From JAHDFB01 sp965658745 (GTDB lineage: Bacteria > Bacteroidota > Bacteroidia > Chitinophagales > Saprospiraceae), in contig CBFHTK010000005.1 of the NCBI GenBank assembly GCA_965658745.1, positions 62,001-126,000 of the forward strand: a DNA stretch of 64,000 nt. Direction: 5' to 3'. The notes beneath the pieces were generated by a model. The model was not told the origin of the DNA. It saw only the letters and a program-made list of their open reading frames with translations, and made no database searches. The translations under genes and the position numbers were made by a program. Positions 55,772 through 64,000 of this stretch are shown here, piece after piece; within the stretch, counting starts at the first letter, position 1, and every line of letters begins with the position of its first letter.

Positions 55772-57045
55772 ATCTAGCTAAAGTGAGTTGGAAGAATGTT
55801 TGGGCAAAACCTTGGTCGACTGTTTTAAGCGTTATACTTATCGCTTTTGGAGTGGGTCTACTTTCACTTTTATTCATCTTCAAAAAACAGTTCACCGAGC
55901 AATTTGATAGAAATCAGGCTGGTGTAGATATGGTAGCTGGAGCAAAAGGAAGTCCACTTCAATTAATTCTAAATTCTATGTTCCATGTTGATGCTCCAAC
56001 AGGAAATATCAAAGTAGAGGATGCAGCTTTTTTATTTAATCCCAAGAATCCCTACATCGAAGATGCAGTACCTTTATCAATAGGTGATTCTTACAAAACT
56101 TTCAGAATCGTTGGGACCGACAACTCGATTTTGGAATTTTACGATGCCAAGATTGATCAAGGTAGAATTACAGAAAATGTAATGGAAGTTATAGTGGGGG
56201 CTGAAGTCCAAGCTGAAACTCAGCTAAAAATAGGATCCACGTTTTTTTCATCTCACGGTTTCAATGAAGGTGATCTTGAACATGACCATGGTGCACCATT
56301 CAAAGTGGTTGGTATTTTAGCTCCACATAATAGCGTGATGGACAAGCTGATTATTACTGATTATCGTTCAATTTGGGAAGTTCATGAATCTCACGATCAT
56401 AGTTCAGATACTGTAAGTGTCAATCAAAACTCAGTCAATGATGATCTTGACAGTTCTGTTGTAGCTACTGTTCCTCCAATAATCACTGACTTTCCCGACA
56501 AGGACATCACATCGATACTTGTGCGATTTAAAGCTGATAAAAAACGAGCTATTCCCGTTATTAACATGCCTCGCAATATCAATGAGAATACACCAATAAT
56601 GGCAACCTCTCCAACATACCAATTAAACAAGCTCTTAGCAAACCTAGGTGCTGCATTAAAAGCAGTAAGTTATCTAGCAATACTTATTGGCCTTATCAGT
56701 GCATTAAGCGTTTTTATTTCGCTCTACAATAATCTAAAAGAGCGAAAGCATGAATTAGCAATGATGCGTGTAGCTGGAGCTAGTCCAACTCAATTAAGTG
56801 CATTGATACTGATGGAGGCTTTATTCATAGGATTGATAGGAGCATTGCTCGGCGTATTACTTGCACATGTAGGATTGTGGATAATTTCTGGACTATTAAA
56901 TGCACAATTTCACTATGCCTTAGATGCATGGCGACTCAATATCGTGGAGATAGCACTAATAGTCGGGACCTGTCTATTAAGTCTTCTTGCAGGAGCGATA
57001 CCCGCCATAAGAGCTTATAGAACAAATATCATAGATTCGATCTAA
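55768..57045 (+). CDS. ABC transporter permease, FtsX/MacB family
   Basis: 425 aa from the ATG at 55768. One N-terminal transmembrane helix (about 18-38), a large periplasmic region (about 40-295, with VDMVAGAKGSPLQLILNSMFHVDAPTGN near the start and a His/Asp-rich stretch HDHGAPFKVVG... ESHDHSSDTV), and three C-terminal helices (AVSYLAILIGLISALSVFISLY; ALFIGLIGALLGVLLAHVGLW; LIVGTCLLSLLAGAIPAI), the FtsX-domain layout. The ELAMMRVAGASPTQL loop is the coupling helix of this family. With the ATPase it forms a MacB-type complex. Two His-rich segments could hint at a metal substrate, but this is weak. Confidence 0.9.
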   Translation: MNLAKVSWKNVWAKPWSTVLSVILIAFGVGLLSLLFIFKKQFTEQFDRNQAGVDMVAGAKGSPLQLILNSMFHVDAPTGNIKVEDAAFLFNPKNPYIEDAVPLSIGDSYKTFRIVGTDNSILEFYDAKIDQGRITENVMEVIVGAEVQAETQLKIGSTFFSSHGFNEGDLEHDHGAPFKVVGILAPHNSVMDKLIITDYRSIWEVHESHDHSSDTVSVNQNSVNDDLDSSVVATVPPIITDFPDKDITSILVRFKADKKRAIPVINMPRNINENTPIMATSPTYQLNKLLANLGAALKAVSYLAILIGLISALSVFISLYNNLKERKHELAMMRVAGASPTQLSALILMEALFIGLIGALLGVLLAHVGLWIISGLLNAQFHYALDAWRLNIVEIALIVGTCLLSLLAGAIPAIRAYRTNIIDSI

Positions 57046-57080
57046 AAAATCTGAAAAGTAAAAATCCTAGGAAGATAATA

Positions 57081-57593
57081 TTACATACCAAGTTTCGCCT
57101 TTACTAGGGCAGAAACGTCTTTCGATTCATCACCATGTAGCATGACACCAAGGCTTGAATCAAAAATCATCGTGTATTCTTGTTCTTTTCCCACTGCTTG
57201 CACTGCGTCCTCTACCAGCTTAAGAACAGGAGCATAAAGCTCTTCACGCTTTTGTAAGATTTTCTGTTGTGATTGGCTTTGTAAGTTTTGAAGGTTTTGC
57301 TGCTTTACAGCTAAAGCCTCTTGCTCTTTCTGCAATTGAATCTGAGGGAAATCTCCGCTATTAGCACGTTCCACAAATGCCTTATACTCTTCTTCAAAAG
57401 CTTGACCTTTAGTCACAAACTCGTCCTCCAGTTGCTTCTGATATGCTAATAATTGCTCGTCAGCAGTTTTAATTTCCTGCATATTTACCAATAGCTCTTG
57501 GCTATTGATGTGTCCAAACTTTTGGGCTTGACCCAAGAAAAAGAAACATAGAAATAAAGCAACGAGTGTGTATCTAGTATAAGTCATCTTCAT
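57081..57593 (-). CDS. OmpH/Skp-like periplasmic chaperone
   Basis: 170 aa from the ATG at 57593 (57614 and 57587 are alternatives). Signal peptide 1-24 (LVALFLCFFFLGQAQ). The mature part starts FGHINSQELLVNMQEIKTAD and continues with a long charged coiled coil (EQLLAYQKQLEDEFVTKGQAFEEEYKAF; EALAVKQQNLQNLQSQSQQKILQKREELYAPVL), then YTMIFDSSLGVML. This is the Skp/OmpH chaperone fold that escorts outer-membrane proteins across the periplasm. A -7 box at 57602-57609 puts the transcription start near 57596, so the mRNA leader would be under 10 nt. Confidence 0.9.
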   Translation of the reverse strand: MKMTYTRYTLVALFLCFFFLGQAQKFGHINSQELLVNMQEIKTADEQLLAYQKQLEDEFVTKGQAFEEEYKAFVERANSGDFPQIQLQKEQEALAVKQQNLQNLQSQSQQKILQKREELYAPVLKLVEDAVQAVGKEQEYTMIFDSSLGVMLHGDESKDVSALVKAKLGM

Positions 57594-57601
57594 ATTTTTC
57601 G

Positions 57602-57609
57602 CAAAAGTA
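57602..57609 (-). promoter_or_regulatory. -7 box (TACTTTTG) of the OmpH-like gene
   Basis: Exact TAnnTTTG match on the minus strand overlapping the upstream ATG at 57614, which argues for the start at 57593 or 57587. Confidence 0.5.
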
Positions 57610-57754
57610 ATCATTGTTCATCATTTTTTAAATCTAGCTGACTTTGATTTGTATGCTTCAGCTATTGTTGCGGGCTTACGCCCAAAAGTTCATTACCTCG
57701 AACTACTATTAATCAATTATAATTCGGCATTTATAGCAAATTGATGAATCTTAA

Positions 57755-58672
57755 CTAAAATTTAAATCCAAGTGATACCTGCAACGATAAGTTGGTATCA
57801 AAATCATCCCTGAAATTGAATTTATCAAATTCATTTAGTCGATAGAAGTCAACATCTAAATCATCATTTGTCACATCTAACAAGCCATACATCGCGCTAA
57901 AGCTCAAAAATAAAGAACGATTAATGTAGTATGATGCTCCGGCCTCAAGTCCAGCATCAAACCAATTATATGTGCTTCCTCGTTTTTCATCTGCGTCAAG
58001 TTCATAGTATGCCCCGACAAGTCGATTCATTCCCACTTTTGTCACTTCTCCATCTATTATCAGATCAACCACAAGACCCTGATTACCTTTCGCTTCACGT
58101 GGATCATCTGAGTAATAATTTCCTTCTATCGATTGTATAAATGAGTAATTATAAACTTCTCCTGTCTCCGGATTAATTGGCGCTGTAAAATCAACTTTAC
58201 CTCCAGACGTCGGCAATACGAGGAACTGTGTATAAATTCCTCCAAATAGCTCAAGCTTTTTGATCGGTTTCCAGTTTGCCATCAATGGGACATGGACATA
58301 TGCATTACTTACGTCATAAAATCTTGTAATCTCTCCATTACGAGGTGCTCTTTCAAGTCCATCTCTGAAAACATAAGGAGCGTCTTGACTTTCAAATGTA
58401 TATCTAGTTCCAATCTGATTATAAGACACTTCTGTACGAAGTCCAAATACATCGGTAATGTTATATGTGAAAGTTACACCAAAATGGATACCGTTATTGA
58501 ATTGAAAGGCATCTGAATGCGTAGGCTCATTAATAGTTGGTCCTAGTAATCTAGAATAACTTAGCCCAGCGCGGATACCGAAGTTATAATCTTGCGCAAC
58601 TATCGAACTTCCTGTACTTAGAAAAAGTACGACAAGAATTAAACTTGAGTATATCTTAAAGCGATCAATCAT
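57755..58672 (-). CDS. Outer-membrane beta-barrel protein (PorT-family-like)
   Basis: 305 aa from the ATG at 58672. Signal peptide 1-26 (STGSSIVAQ). The mature part starts DYNFGIRAGLSYSRLLGPTIN and shows alternating aromatic strands (HFGVTFTYNITDVFGLRTEVSYNQIGTRY; YVHVPLMANWKPIKKLELFGGIYTQFLVLP; WFDAGLEAGASYYINRSLFLSFSAMYGLL) and ends LSLQVSLGFKF with a terminal Phe, the outer-membrane barrel signature. This belongs to the broad PF13568-type barrels; PorT itself is T9SS-related but the resemblance here is general. The neighbouring gene encodes an OmpH-like chaperone on the same strand. Confidence 0.87.
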   Translation of the reverse strand: MIDRFKIYSSLILVVLFLSTGSSIVAQDYNFGIRAGLSYSRLLGPTINEPTHSDAFQFNNGIHFGVTFTYNITDVFGLRTEVSYNQIGTRYTFESQDAPYVFRDGLERAPRNGEITRFYDVSNAYVHVPLMANWKPIKKLELFGGIYTQFLVLPTSGGKVDFTAPINPETGEVYNYSFIQSIEGNYYSDDPREAKGNQGLVVDLIIDGEVTKVGMNRLVGAYYELDADEKRGSTYNWFDAGLEAGASYYINRSLFLSFSAMYGLLDVTNDDLDVDFYRLNEFDKFNFRDDFDTNLSLQVSLGFKF

Positions 58673-58797
58673 ATTTTTAATTTATCATATACAGGAAACA
58701 GAACGAATAAAGTTGTTGATACGATGTTCTTCAAACAAAAACATTTTTACAACACATCATTTTGGAAGGCTGCGACACTTTTAAGAAAAGCAATTCT

Positions 58798-59457
58798 CTA
58801 TTGACCACTTTCCATTTGTTCTGCAAAAAACTGCCACAAATTTTCAGAGGGCAAAGGTGCAGAAAAATGTAGAATTTCTTTTGTTTTCGGATGTGGGAAT
58901 GCCAAGGTATGTCCATGAAGATGAATTGACCTGTCTTTATTACTTCGTCGAGCTCCATACTTTACATCACCCTTGATAGGCATTCCTTCTTCAGCAAGCA
59001 TACATCGAATCTGATGAAATCTACCTTCTAATATCTTTACTTGAAGTAAATCGTATCGATCGCTACTGAACAAAAGAGAATAATCAAGCTTTGCCAGCTT
59101 ACCCTTTGGATTCAAAAATGCCTTCCTAGCTTTTTGATTGTGTACTAGTTTCATTTCTAGCGAATCTTTTTGTTTAGCTATACCTGTTCTAACTACAGCC
59201 AAATAGCTTTTCTCAACTATTCCAGATTGAAGAGATTGATTGATAGCGGCGCAAGTCCTTTTATTCTTCGCAAATATGCACGCACCGCTAGTAACTTGAT
59301 CTAAACGATGCGTAATGAAAAGAGGACCTTCGGTCTTTTTCTCCATTATTTCGATTGCCGATAACTGATCATTATCAGTCGATTGAATAGCAATACCAGA
59401 AGGCTTATTAATGATAAGGAGTTGATGGTCCTTATACAAAATTTCTATTTTCTTCAT
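58798..59457 (-). CDS. RluA-family pseudouridine synthase
   Basis: 219 aa from the ATG at 59457. It has the catalytic motif HRLDQVTSG with D53, preceded by LLIINKPSGIAIQ and followed by KSYLAVVRT and the ending GRFHQIRCMLAEEGMPIKGDVKYG with HLHGHTLAFPHP. It lacks an N-terminal S4 domain, as in the small RluA/TruC-like enzymes. The enzyme isomerises uridine in rRNA or tRNA; the target site is not clear. It starts within the stop codon of the upstream 41-aa gene. Confidence 0.93.
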   Translation of the reverse strand: MKKIEILYKDHQLLIINKPSGIAIQSTDNDQLSAIEIMEKKTEGPLFITHRLDQVTSGACIFAKNKRTCAAINQSLQSGIVEKSYLAVVRTGIAKQKDSLEMKLVHNQKARKAFLNPKGKLAKLDYSLLFSSDRYDLLQVKILEGRFHQIRCMLAEEGMPIKGDVKYGARRSNKDRSIHLHGHTLAFPHPKTKEILHFSAPLPSENLWQFFAEQMESGQ

Positions 59458-59582
59458 TAATCTATTTCTTCGTAATCTGCATACTCCTCAGGCTCCTGAC
59501 CAGTTTTATCGATTTTTGGCGTTTTATTCCAAAACCGATAAGCAATTGAAAGGATAATTCCTATTAAAAGATATTTAATCAT
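59457..59582 (-). CDS. 41-aa DUF4834-like microprotein
   Basis: ATG at 59582 to TAA ending at 59457. The product starts with one membrane helix (MIKYLLIGIILSIAYRFW) and ends in an acidic tail (EPEEYADYEEID) of the kind seen in Bacteroidota DUF4834 proteins, which are small, membrane-anchored and end in a Y-D/E-Y-E-E-I motif. Length is below the usual family size, so the assignment is by the two ends only. The TAA overlaps the RluA start by one base (TAATG), so the two are cotranslated. A -7 box at 59735-59742 may drive both. Confidence 0.65.
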   Translation of the reverse strand: MIKYLLIGIILSIAYRFWNKTPKIDKTGQEPEEYADYEEID

Positions 59583-59734
59583 AAATTCGCTTCTTTTTCG
59601 TTATCTAATTCGATGTTACAACAATTTACAGTCAATTGATTTTCAATTCTGTGCGATGTTAGCGTAGAACTAGACAACTTATGGAATGCTTTTCCAAGTT
59701 AGCTCGCGGATATGAAACTGACTCGAATTGATTA

Positions 59735-59742
59735 CAAATTTA
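59735..59742 (-). promoter_or_regulatory. -7 box (TAAATTTG), leftward, for the microprotein/RluA pair
   Basis: Exact TAnnTTTG match on the minus strand, about 150 bp before the ATG at 59582 and 1 bp from the oppositely directed box of the DUF2723 gene. Confidence 0.35.
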
Positions 59743-59743
59743 C

Positions 59744-59751
59744 TACATTTG
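59744..59751 (+). promoter_or_regulatory. -7 box (TACATTTG) for the DUF2723 gene
   Basis: Exact TAnnTTTG match 38 bp before the ATG at 59790. Confidence 0.55.
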
Positions 59752-59789
59752 TACCGCATTAATATTCAGTGCAAAGCTAAGAATCATTT

Positions 59790-62700
59790 ATGTTATCATC
59801 TAAGAAATTAATCAATATTGCAGGTTGGCTTGCTTTTGCCATTGCAGTAGTCGTCTTTTACTTATCAGCAGAACGTGTAGGATCCCTCTGGGATTGTGGT
59901 GAATTCATACTAGGAGCATATAAGCTTCAGGTTGTACACCCTCCAGGAGCTCCTCTATTTATGATAGTTGGTCGATTTTTTACACTGTTCGCTGAATTGT
60001 TTTCAGACGATCTAAGTGACATAGCTTTCGCTGTGAACTTAATGTCGGGTGTTTGTACAGCCTTCACTGCAGCTTTTGCTGCGTGGACAACAGGCTTACT
60101 AACGAAAATAGCTATGGTTGGACCTGATGCCGAATTGGATAAAGGTCAGTCATTGGCGGCAGCTGGAGCAGCATTGGTTGCAGGTTTAACCACCGCATTT
60201 GCTAGTTCAGTATGGTTTTCTGCAGTTGAAGGAGAAGTATATGCTATGTCGACTTTCTTTACAGCAATGACCATATGGTCTGCTGTCAAGTGGTACTCAC
60301 TACCCAATGTGGTCGAAAATGACCGTTGGTTGGTATTTAGTTTGTTTGCTGCTGGCCTATCAGTTGGTGTACACCTTTTAAGTTTGTTAGCTCTTCCTGC
60401 TTTGGGCCTATTGTACTATTACAAAAAATATGACAATCGCAATGTAATGGGTGCGCTGATCAGTATTGGTGCGGGATTATTGTATATGGTATTTATACAG
60501 AAAATTGTCATTGCTTACATTCCTCTTTTGTGGGCTAAGCTAGAGATATTCTGCGTGAACTCTTTGGGTTTACCTTTCCATTCAGGACTAGTCCCAACGG
60601 TTCTTTTGGTTGGTGGGCTTGCTTACTTCTTATTAAAATATGCACACAGAGAGAATAACCAATTGCTTCAATTGGTGACAGTTATTGCTACATTAAATGT
60701 TATTGCTTTCTCACTCATTGGTGTCATTGTAATCAGAGCGAATGCTGATACTCCAGTTAACATGAACGTCCCAAGTGACGCATTAAGACTTGTACCTTAT
60801 ATAAATAGAGAACAATACGGTGAGCGACCATTACTTTTTGGACCAAGCTACCAGGCTGAACCTAGTGGATCTAATTCAGAAAAAGTATACGGTCAAGTTG
60901 GAGATCGCTACGAGTATGTTAGTGACAAAATCTCATACAAATACAGAAATAAAGACAAGATGCTATTTCCAAGACTAGCGGATATGACAGCTAGTAGGAA
61001 ACAGATTTACGACCTGTGGAGAACCAATACAGTCGGCGATGCGAAAGGACGTCCCAACATGTCCGACAATATTAGGTTCTTAGTAGCTTACCAACTGAAG
61101 TGGATGTACGGGAGATACTTTATGTGGAACTTCGTAGGTAGACAAAATGGAGATCAGGGTTATTTTAGTTGGGATAAAGCTAGCGGTAATTGGCGCTCAG
61201 GCATCAAATTTATTGATGATGCAAGGCTTTATAACTCTGATAATGAACCAGACAGACTCAAGAACTCAGAAGCAAATAATAACTACTATTTCTTGCCGCT
61301 AATCTTTGGATTAATTGGTCTTTTCTGGCATATGCTGAAACGTCCTAAAGACTTTGTTTTCCTTTTGATGCTTTTCATTATTACAGGTATAGGAATTATC
61401 ATCTATTCAAATCAACCTCCGAATGAGCCTCGTGAACGTGATTACGTTTTGGTAGGCAGTTTTATGACATTCGCGATGTGGGTAGGGATGTCTATCGCGG
61501 CAATGTATGAATTAATCAAGAATAAGGTAGGTCTAAAACAAGGCGTCATTGCAGCAGGTGTTGCTACTTTACTGGCTTTATCTGCTCCGGTGATTATGCT
61601 TAGTGAAAATTTTGACGATCACAGCCGAAGCCATCACCAAGCTTCGCGTGATTACGCAAGTAATTTTCTTAACAGTGTTGAAGAAAATGCAATCATCTTC
61701 ACGTATGGTGATAATGATACTTATCCACTGTGGTATGCTCAAGAAGTAGAAGGAATCCGAACCGACGTGCGTGTGGTAAATCTGAGTTTGATAGCTGTTG
61801 ATTGGTACATAAACAAATTGCGTAATAAAGTAAATGATTCACCACCTCTGAATTTAACGATATCAGAAGATAACTACAGGGGATATAAGCGAAACGTCGT
61901 ACTATTCGCAGATAACGATCAAGCATTTCCTCTTGATCAAGCGCTAAAAGTTGTAAATAGTGACAAACGCCTTCCTGGAGCTAATCGTAAAATGGAAGGA
62001 TATTTCCCTTCACGAAAACTTATGATTATTCCTGATCGCCAAAAAGCAATTGATGTAGGAATGATCAAGCCTACTGATCCTGATCCGGAGCCGATCATAT
62101 TCACATATCCTAAGTCGAGACAGTATCTTCTGAAAGATGATGTAGCTATTTTGGACGTCATTGGATCCAATATCTATGATAGACCGATCTACTTTGCCAT
62201 CACATGTGAAAATTCAAAACTACAGGGCATAAATGACTACATGTCTCTAGAAGGCTTAGCTCTGAGAGTTGTACCATACAAAAGTCGAGGTGTTAAAGAA
62301 GGCGGAGTTGCATATTCTGGTTCCGTTAATTCAGAAGAAGTGTACGATAACGTCATGAATGACTGGAAATGGGGAAATTTTGACAAAAAAGATCTGTTTG
62401 TTGATGATAGTTACAGTGCCGCTATTCTTGCTATGCGTTCTGCTATAAAAAGAGCAGCAGCTGATCTTTATCAAAAAGGACAAGAAGATAAGGCTGCAGC
62501 TATCGCCAATAAGTACTTTGAAGCGTTTCCAGCTATAAACTTTCACTACACGTACGACGTAATTCCATTAATAGACATTCTCGTTCGCACAAATGATATA
62601 GAAGCTGCGAAGAAGCATCTAACAATCTTAGGAAAAGAAGCTCAGCAGAACTTGCTATTCTTCGAAACCATCGATCCAGAAATAATTGATGCAAGTTTCA

Positions 62701-62846
62701 CTTTCAGAAGTGATACACAGCGGTATCTATATGCTGCAAATGATGTAGTTAGATTAGCTAGACAAATTGGAGATCCAAACTTTACAGCGGAAATGGAAAA
62801 CTTGCTTAGAGATTATCTAAACACAAGACCAACTACGCCAAATTAA
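59790..62846 (+). CDS. DUF2723 / glycosyltransferase family 117 membrane protein
   Basis: 1,018 aa from the ATG at 59790. Many transmembrane segments lie in the first 620 residues; a GT-C-type N-terminus with the acidic motif VGSLWDCGEFILGAYKLQVVHPPGAPLFMIVGRFF is seen, as in the Bacteroidota DUF2723 family (protein O-mannosyltransferase-like). A conserved stretch YSNQPPNEPRERDYVLVGSF is at about 550, followed by YGDNDTYPLWYAQEVEGIRTDVRVVNLSL. The C-terminal 200 residues form a soluble TPR-like part. The family is presumed to glycosylate exported proteins or glycans in the envelope; the acceptor is not known. It is followed by rpiB at a 33-bp gap. Confidence 0.9.
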   Translation: MLSSKKLINIAGWLAFAIAVVVFYLSAERVGSLWDCGEFILGAYKLQVVHPPGAPLFMIVGRFFTLFAELFSDDLSDIAFAVNLMSGVCTAFTAAFAAWTTGLLTKIAMVGPDAELDKGQSLAAAGAALVAGLTTAFASSVWFSAVEGEVYAMSTFFTAMTIWSAVKWYSLPNVVENDRWLVFSLFAAGLSVGVHLLSLLALPALGLLYYYKKYDNRNVMGALISIGAGLLYMVFIQKIVIAYIPLLWAKLEIFCVNSLGLPFHSGLVPTVLLVGGLAYFLLKYAHRENNQLLQLVTVIATLNVIAFSLIGVIVIRANADTPVNMNVPSDALRLVPYINREQYGERPLLFGPSYQAEPSGSNSEKVYGQVGDRYEYVSDKISYKYRNKDKMLFPRLADMTASRKQIYDLWRTNTVGDAKGRPNMSDNIRFLVAYQLKWMYGRYFMWNFVGRQNGDQGYFSWDKASGNWRSGIKFIDDARLYNSDNEPDRLKNSEANNNYYFLPLIFGLIGLFWHMLKRPKDFVFLLMLFIITGIGIIIYSNQPPNEPRERDYVLVGSFMTFAMWVGMSIAAMYELIKNKVGLKQGVIAAGVATLLALSAPVIMLSENFDDHSRSHHQASRDYASNFLNSVEENAIIFTYGDNDTYPLWYAQEVEGIRTDVRVVNLSLIAVDWYINKLRNKVNDSPPLNLTISEDNYRGYKRNVVLFADNDQAFPLDQALKVVNSDKRLPGANRKMEGYFPSRKLMIIPDRQKAIDVGMIKPTDPDPEPIIFTYPKSRQYLLKDDVAILDVIGSNIYDRPIYFAITCENSKLQGINDYMSLEGLALRVVPYKSRGVKEGGVAYSGSVNSEEVYDNVMNDWKWGNFDKKDLFVDDSYSAAILAMRSAIKRAAADLYQKGQEDKAAAIANKYFEAFPAINFHYTYDVIPLIDILVRTNDIEAAKKHLTILGKEAQQNLLFFETIDPEIIDASFTFRSDTQRYLYAANDVVRLARQIGDPNFTAEMENLLRDYLNTRPTTPN

Positions 62847-62879
62847 TAGCTCAGGTCATCAAAAATATAATATAGCGTT

Positions 62880-63311
62880 ATGAAAGAAGTATTTATTGGA
62901 GGCGACCACGCGGGATTTGAGCTAAAAGCGAAAGTCATTACTAGGTTGAGCTCCATGGGTTACAAGGTCCGCGATTTTGGTACAGAGTCATTGAACTCCG
63001 TAGATTATCCTGATTACATTCACCCTTTAGCAAATGCTATGGAACAGGATTCGAACTCCATCGGTATTATCATATGCGGTTCCGGTAATGGTGTCGCAAT
63101 GACAGCAAATAAACACACACATATACGTGCAGCTTTGTGTTGGCAAAATGAAATTGCAGAACTTGCTCGTTTACATAATGATGCAAACATAATATCAATT
63201 CCAGCGCGATTCGTTTCTGAAGAATTAGCATTCAGGATGATTGACACTTTCCTAAACACCGAGTTTGAAGGTGGACGTCACCAACGTCGTGTTAATAAAA
63301 TAAGTTGCTAG
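62880..63311 (+). CDS. rpiB: Ribose-5-phosphate isomerase B
   Basis: 143 aa from the ATG at 62880. Interconverts ribose 5-phosphate and ribulose 5-phosphate in the pentose phosphate pathway. It has the start GGDHAGFELK (with D9 and H10), ICGSGNGVAMTANKHTHIRAALCW (C66 as catalytic base, substrate loop), and SIPARFVSEELA. Length is typical of RpiB/LacAB proteins. The close 33-bp distance to the DUF2723 gene suggests cotranscription. Confidence 0.95.
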   Translation: MKEVFIGGDHAGFELKAKVITRLSSMGYKVRDFGTESLNSVDYPDYIHPLANAMEQDSNSIGIIICGSGNGVAMTANKHTHIRAALCWQNEIAELARLHNDANIISIPARFVSEELAFRMIDTFLNTEFEGGRHQRRVNKISC

Positions 63312-63344
63312 TTAGCATTCGTACTTTACTCTACAAATAACAAA

Positions 63345-64000
63345 ATGAAAAAAACTATAATTCTAGGTTTTATTCTTGGCTTTATCATGCAAAGTCAGGC
63401 ACAGTATATCTCTTCAGTAACGTATCCTGATTCGACTGTATCTGTTAATATGGATGATAATAATCCAGCAGTGATGCTAGCAAAAGATATCACAGCAGAT
63501 GACCTACGTAAGCACCTAACAATTCTTGCGTCGGACGAATTTGAAGGAAGAGAAACTGGGGAAGAAGGTAACAACAAAGCTGCTGCCTATATTTCAGATC
63601 ATTTCAAAAACATTGGTATTAAACCGGTAGATGGTCTCAAAGATGGATACTATCAACCTGTGGCATTTACCTTTGAATCATGGAAGACAGCTGAAATGAA
63701 CCTCAATGGACAACGATATCGTCACCTCTGGGATTTCTTAGCTTTCCAGAATCAAAACAAAGATATTGGGACTGTCAATATGGATGAGATTATCTTCATG
63801 GGCTACGGCATTGATGATGAGAAATACTCAGACTATAAACGTAAGCGAGTTAAGGGTAAGAACATCTTGATTTATGCTGGCGAACCGATGGATTCTGATG
63901 GGAATTCACGAATTACAGGATCTTCAACAAGATCTGCATGGAGTGAGGATCCTCTCAAAAAGCTTGAGGCTGCAATGGAAAACGGAGTAAATGCTGTTTT
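63345..64000 (+). CDS. M28-type peptidase, C-terminus beyond the window
   Basis: 218 codons of the gene are visible from the ATG at 63345. Signal peptide 1-20 (GFIMQSQAQ). The early part reads ITADDLRKHLTILASDEFEGRETGEEGNNKAAAYISDHFKNIGIKPV, the opening of the secreted M28 aminopeptidases, followed by a PA-domain-like region (IIFMGYGIDDEKYSDYKRKRVKGKNILIYAGEP). The zinc-binding part has not yet been reached at base 64000. Secretion and peptidase function are inferred from this start. Confidence 0.85.
   Translation, partial: MKKTIILGFILGFIMQSQAQYISSVTYPDSTVSVNMDDNNPAVMLAKDITADDLRKHLTILASDEFEGRETGEEGNNKAAAYISDHFKNIGIKPVDGLKDGYYQPVAFTFESWKTAEMNLNGQRYRHLWDFLAFQNQNKDIGTVNMDEIIFMGYGIDDEKYSDYKRKRVKGKNILIYAGEPMDSDGNSRITGSSTRSAWSEDPLKKLEAAMENGVNAV

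Noticed and set aside
57660..57690. GGGC/GCCC hairpin between the OmpH-like and barrel genes
   Set aside because: Four-base stem without a T-run on either side; not a convincing terminator.
63045..63060. tRNA T-loop-like string GGATTCGAACTCC
   Set aside because: It lies inside rpiB in a well conserved frame, and no acceptor stem, anticodon arm or D arm surrounds it.
1..64000. Mobile elements, prophage, CRISPR arrays, restriction or toxin-antitoxin modules
   Set aside because: No transposase, integrase, phage structural, Cas, methylase/nuclease or toxin-like gene and no regularly spaced repeats were recognised; the S24 repressor alone is not evidence of a prophage.

Overview
The window is about 64 kb of AT-rich chromosome from a Bacteroidota bacterium, probably a free-living gliding or surface-secreting lineage such as Saprospiria or a relative (the class is inference). 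The evidence is PorZ, GldH, several proteins with type IX secretion (T9SS) sorting domains, SprB-like and choice-of-anchor L/B domains, Bacteroidota-restricted families (DUF4837, DUF2723, DUF4834-like, DUF6435-like), absence of obvious Shine-Dalgarno sites, and many promoters with the Bacteroidota -7 box TAnnTTTG. I saw no insertion sequence, prophage, CRISPR array, tRNA or rRNA. Genes lie on both strands in short operons, typical of core chromosome.

Layout. 1-6.2 kb (minus): a large HExxHxxGxxH metalloprotease cut by the window edge, an AI-2E family permease and a T9SS cargo protein with choice-of-anchor L, PKD and SprB-like repeats. 6.4-9.3 kb: a tiny minus-strand gene divergent from a LexA/CI-like S24 repressor with a 7-bp-arm operator between them, then ATP-dependent PEP carboxykinase. 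9.6-14.6 kb (plus): DUF4837 lipoprotein, PorZ and a class C beta-lactamase-like lipoprotein. 14.7-17.7 kb (minus): grpE-dnaJ-gldH and a TlpA-like thioredoxin. 17.9-28.5 kb (plus): glycosyltransferase, uvrA, an ECF sigma factor with a predicted dual-membrane anti-sigma/beta-barrel partner, a choice-of-anchor B cargo protein, a metallophosphoesterase and a DUF4412-like protein. 28.5-31.2 kb (minus): a 55-aa protein, an intergenic unit with a near-consensus sigma-54 promoter, an M43 metalloprotease and fabG. 31.5-38 kb (plus): an uncharacterised lipoprotein, then mreB-mreC-mreD-PBP2-folA. 38-41 kb (minus): carbonic anhydrase, Bcp peroxiredoxin, M23 peptidase. 41-45.6 kb: EamA permease, small HTH-like protein, and a T9SS type B cargo gene broken by two homopolymer frameshifts and one TGA. 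45.7-51.5 kb (plus): TPR lipoprotein, S41 peptidase-tsaB, and two tandem ArsR-fold regulators flanked by dyads. 51.7-59.6 kb: scpA and rlmI divergent, saccharopine dehydrogenase-like and an ABC transporter divergent, then an OmpH-like chaperone, a beta-barrel protein, and a microprotein overlapping an RluA-type synthase. 59.8-64 kb (plus): DUF2723 membrane protein, rpiB, and the start of an M28 peptidase.

How the genes fit together. Much of the window serves the cell envelope: wall elongation (Mre/PBP2, M23), outer-membrane folding (OmpH/Skp), T9SS (PorZ, GldH and three cargo genes), and envelope sensing (ECF sigma plus fused anti-sigma/barrel). The rest is housekeeping: DNA repair, chaperones, folate, fatty acids, chromosome segregation, tRNA/rRNA modification, gluconeogenesis.

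The observations I rate highest are (1) an isolated transcription unit at about 28.80-28.97 kb with a near-perfect sigma-54 promoter, a 22-codon ORF starting about 11 nt after the predicted start site, and a strong terminator; (2) the sigma/fused anti-sigma-barrel pair at 22.2-24.3 kb with a duplicated N-terminal motif; (3) scpA, whose promoter lies downstream of every ordinary in-frame start codon; (4) the S24 repressor/operator/microprotein module; and (5) the tandem ArsR-like pair with dyads and no metal ligands. Everything here is read by eye; no database search was run.
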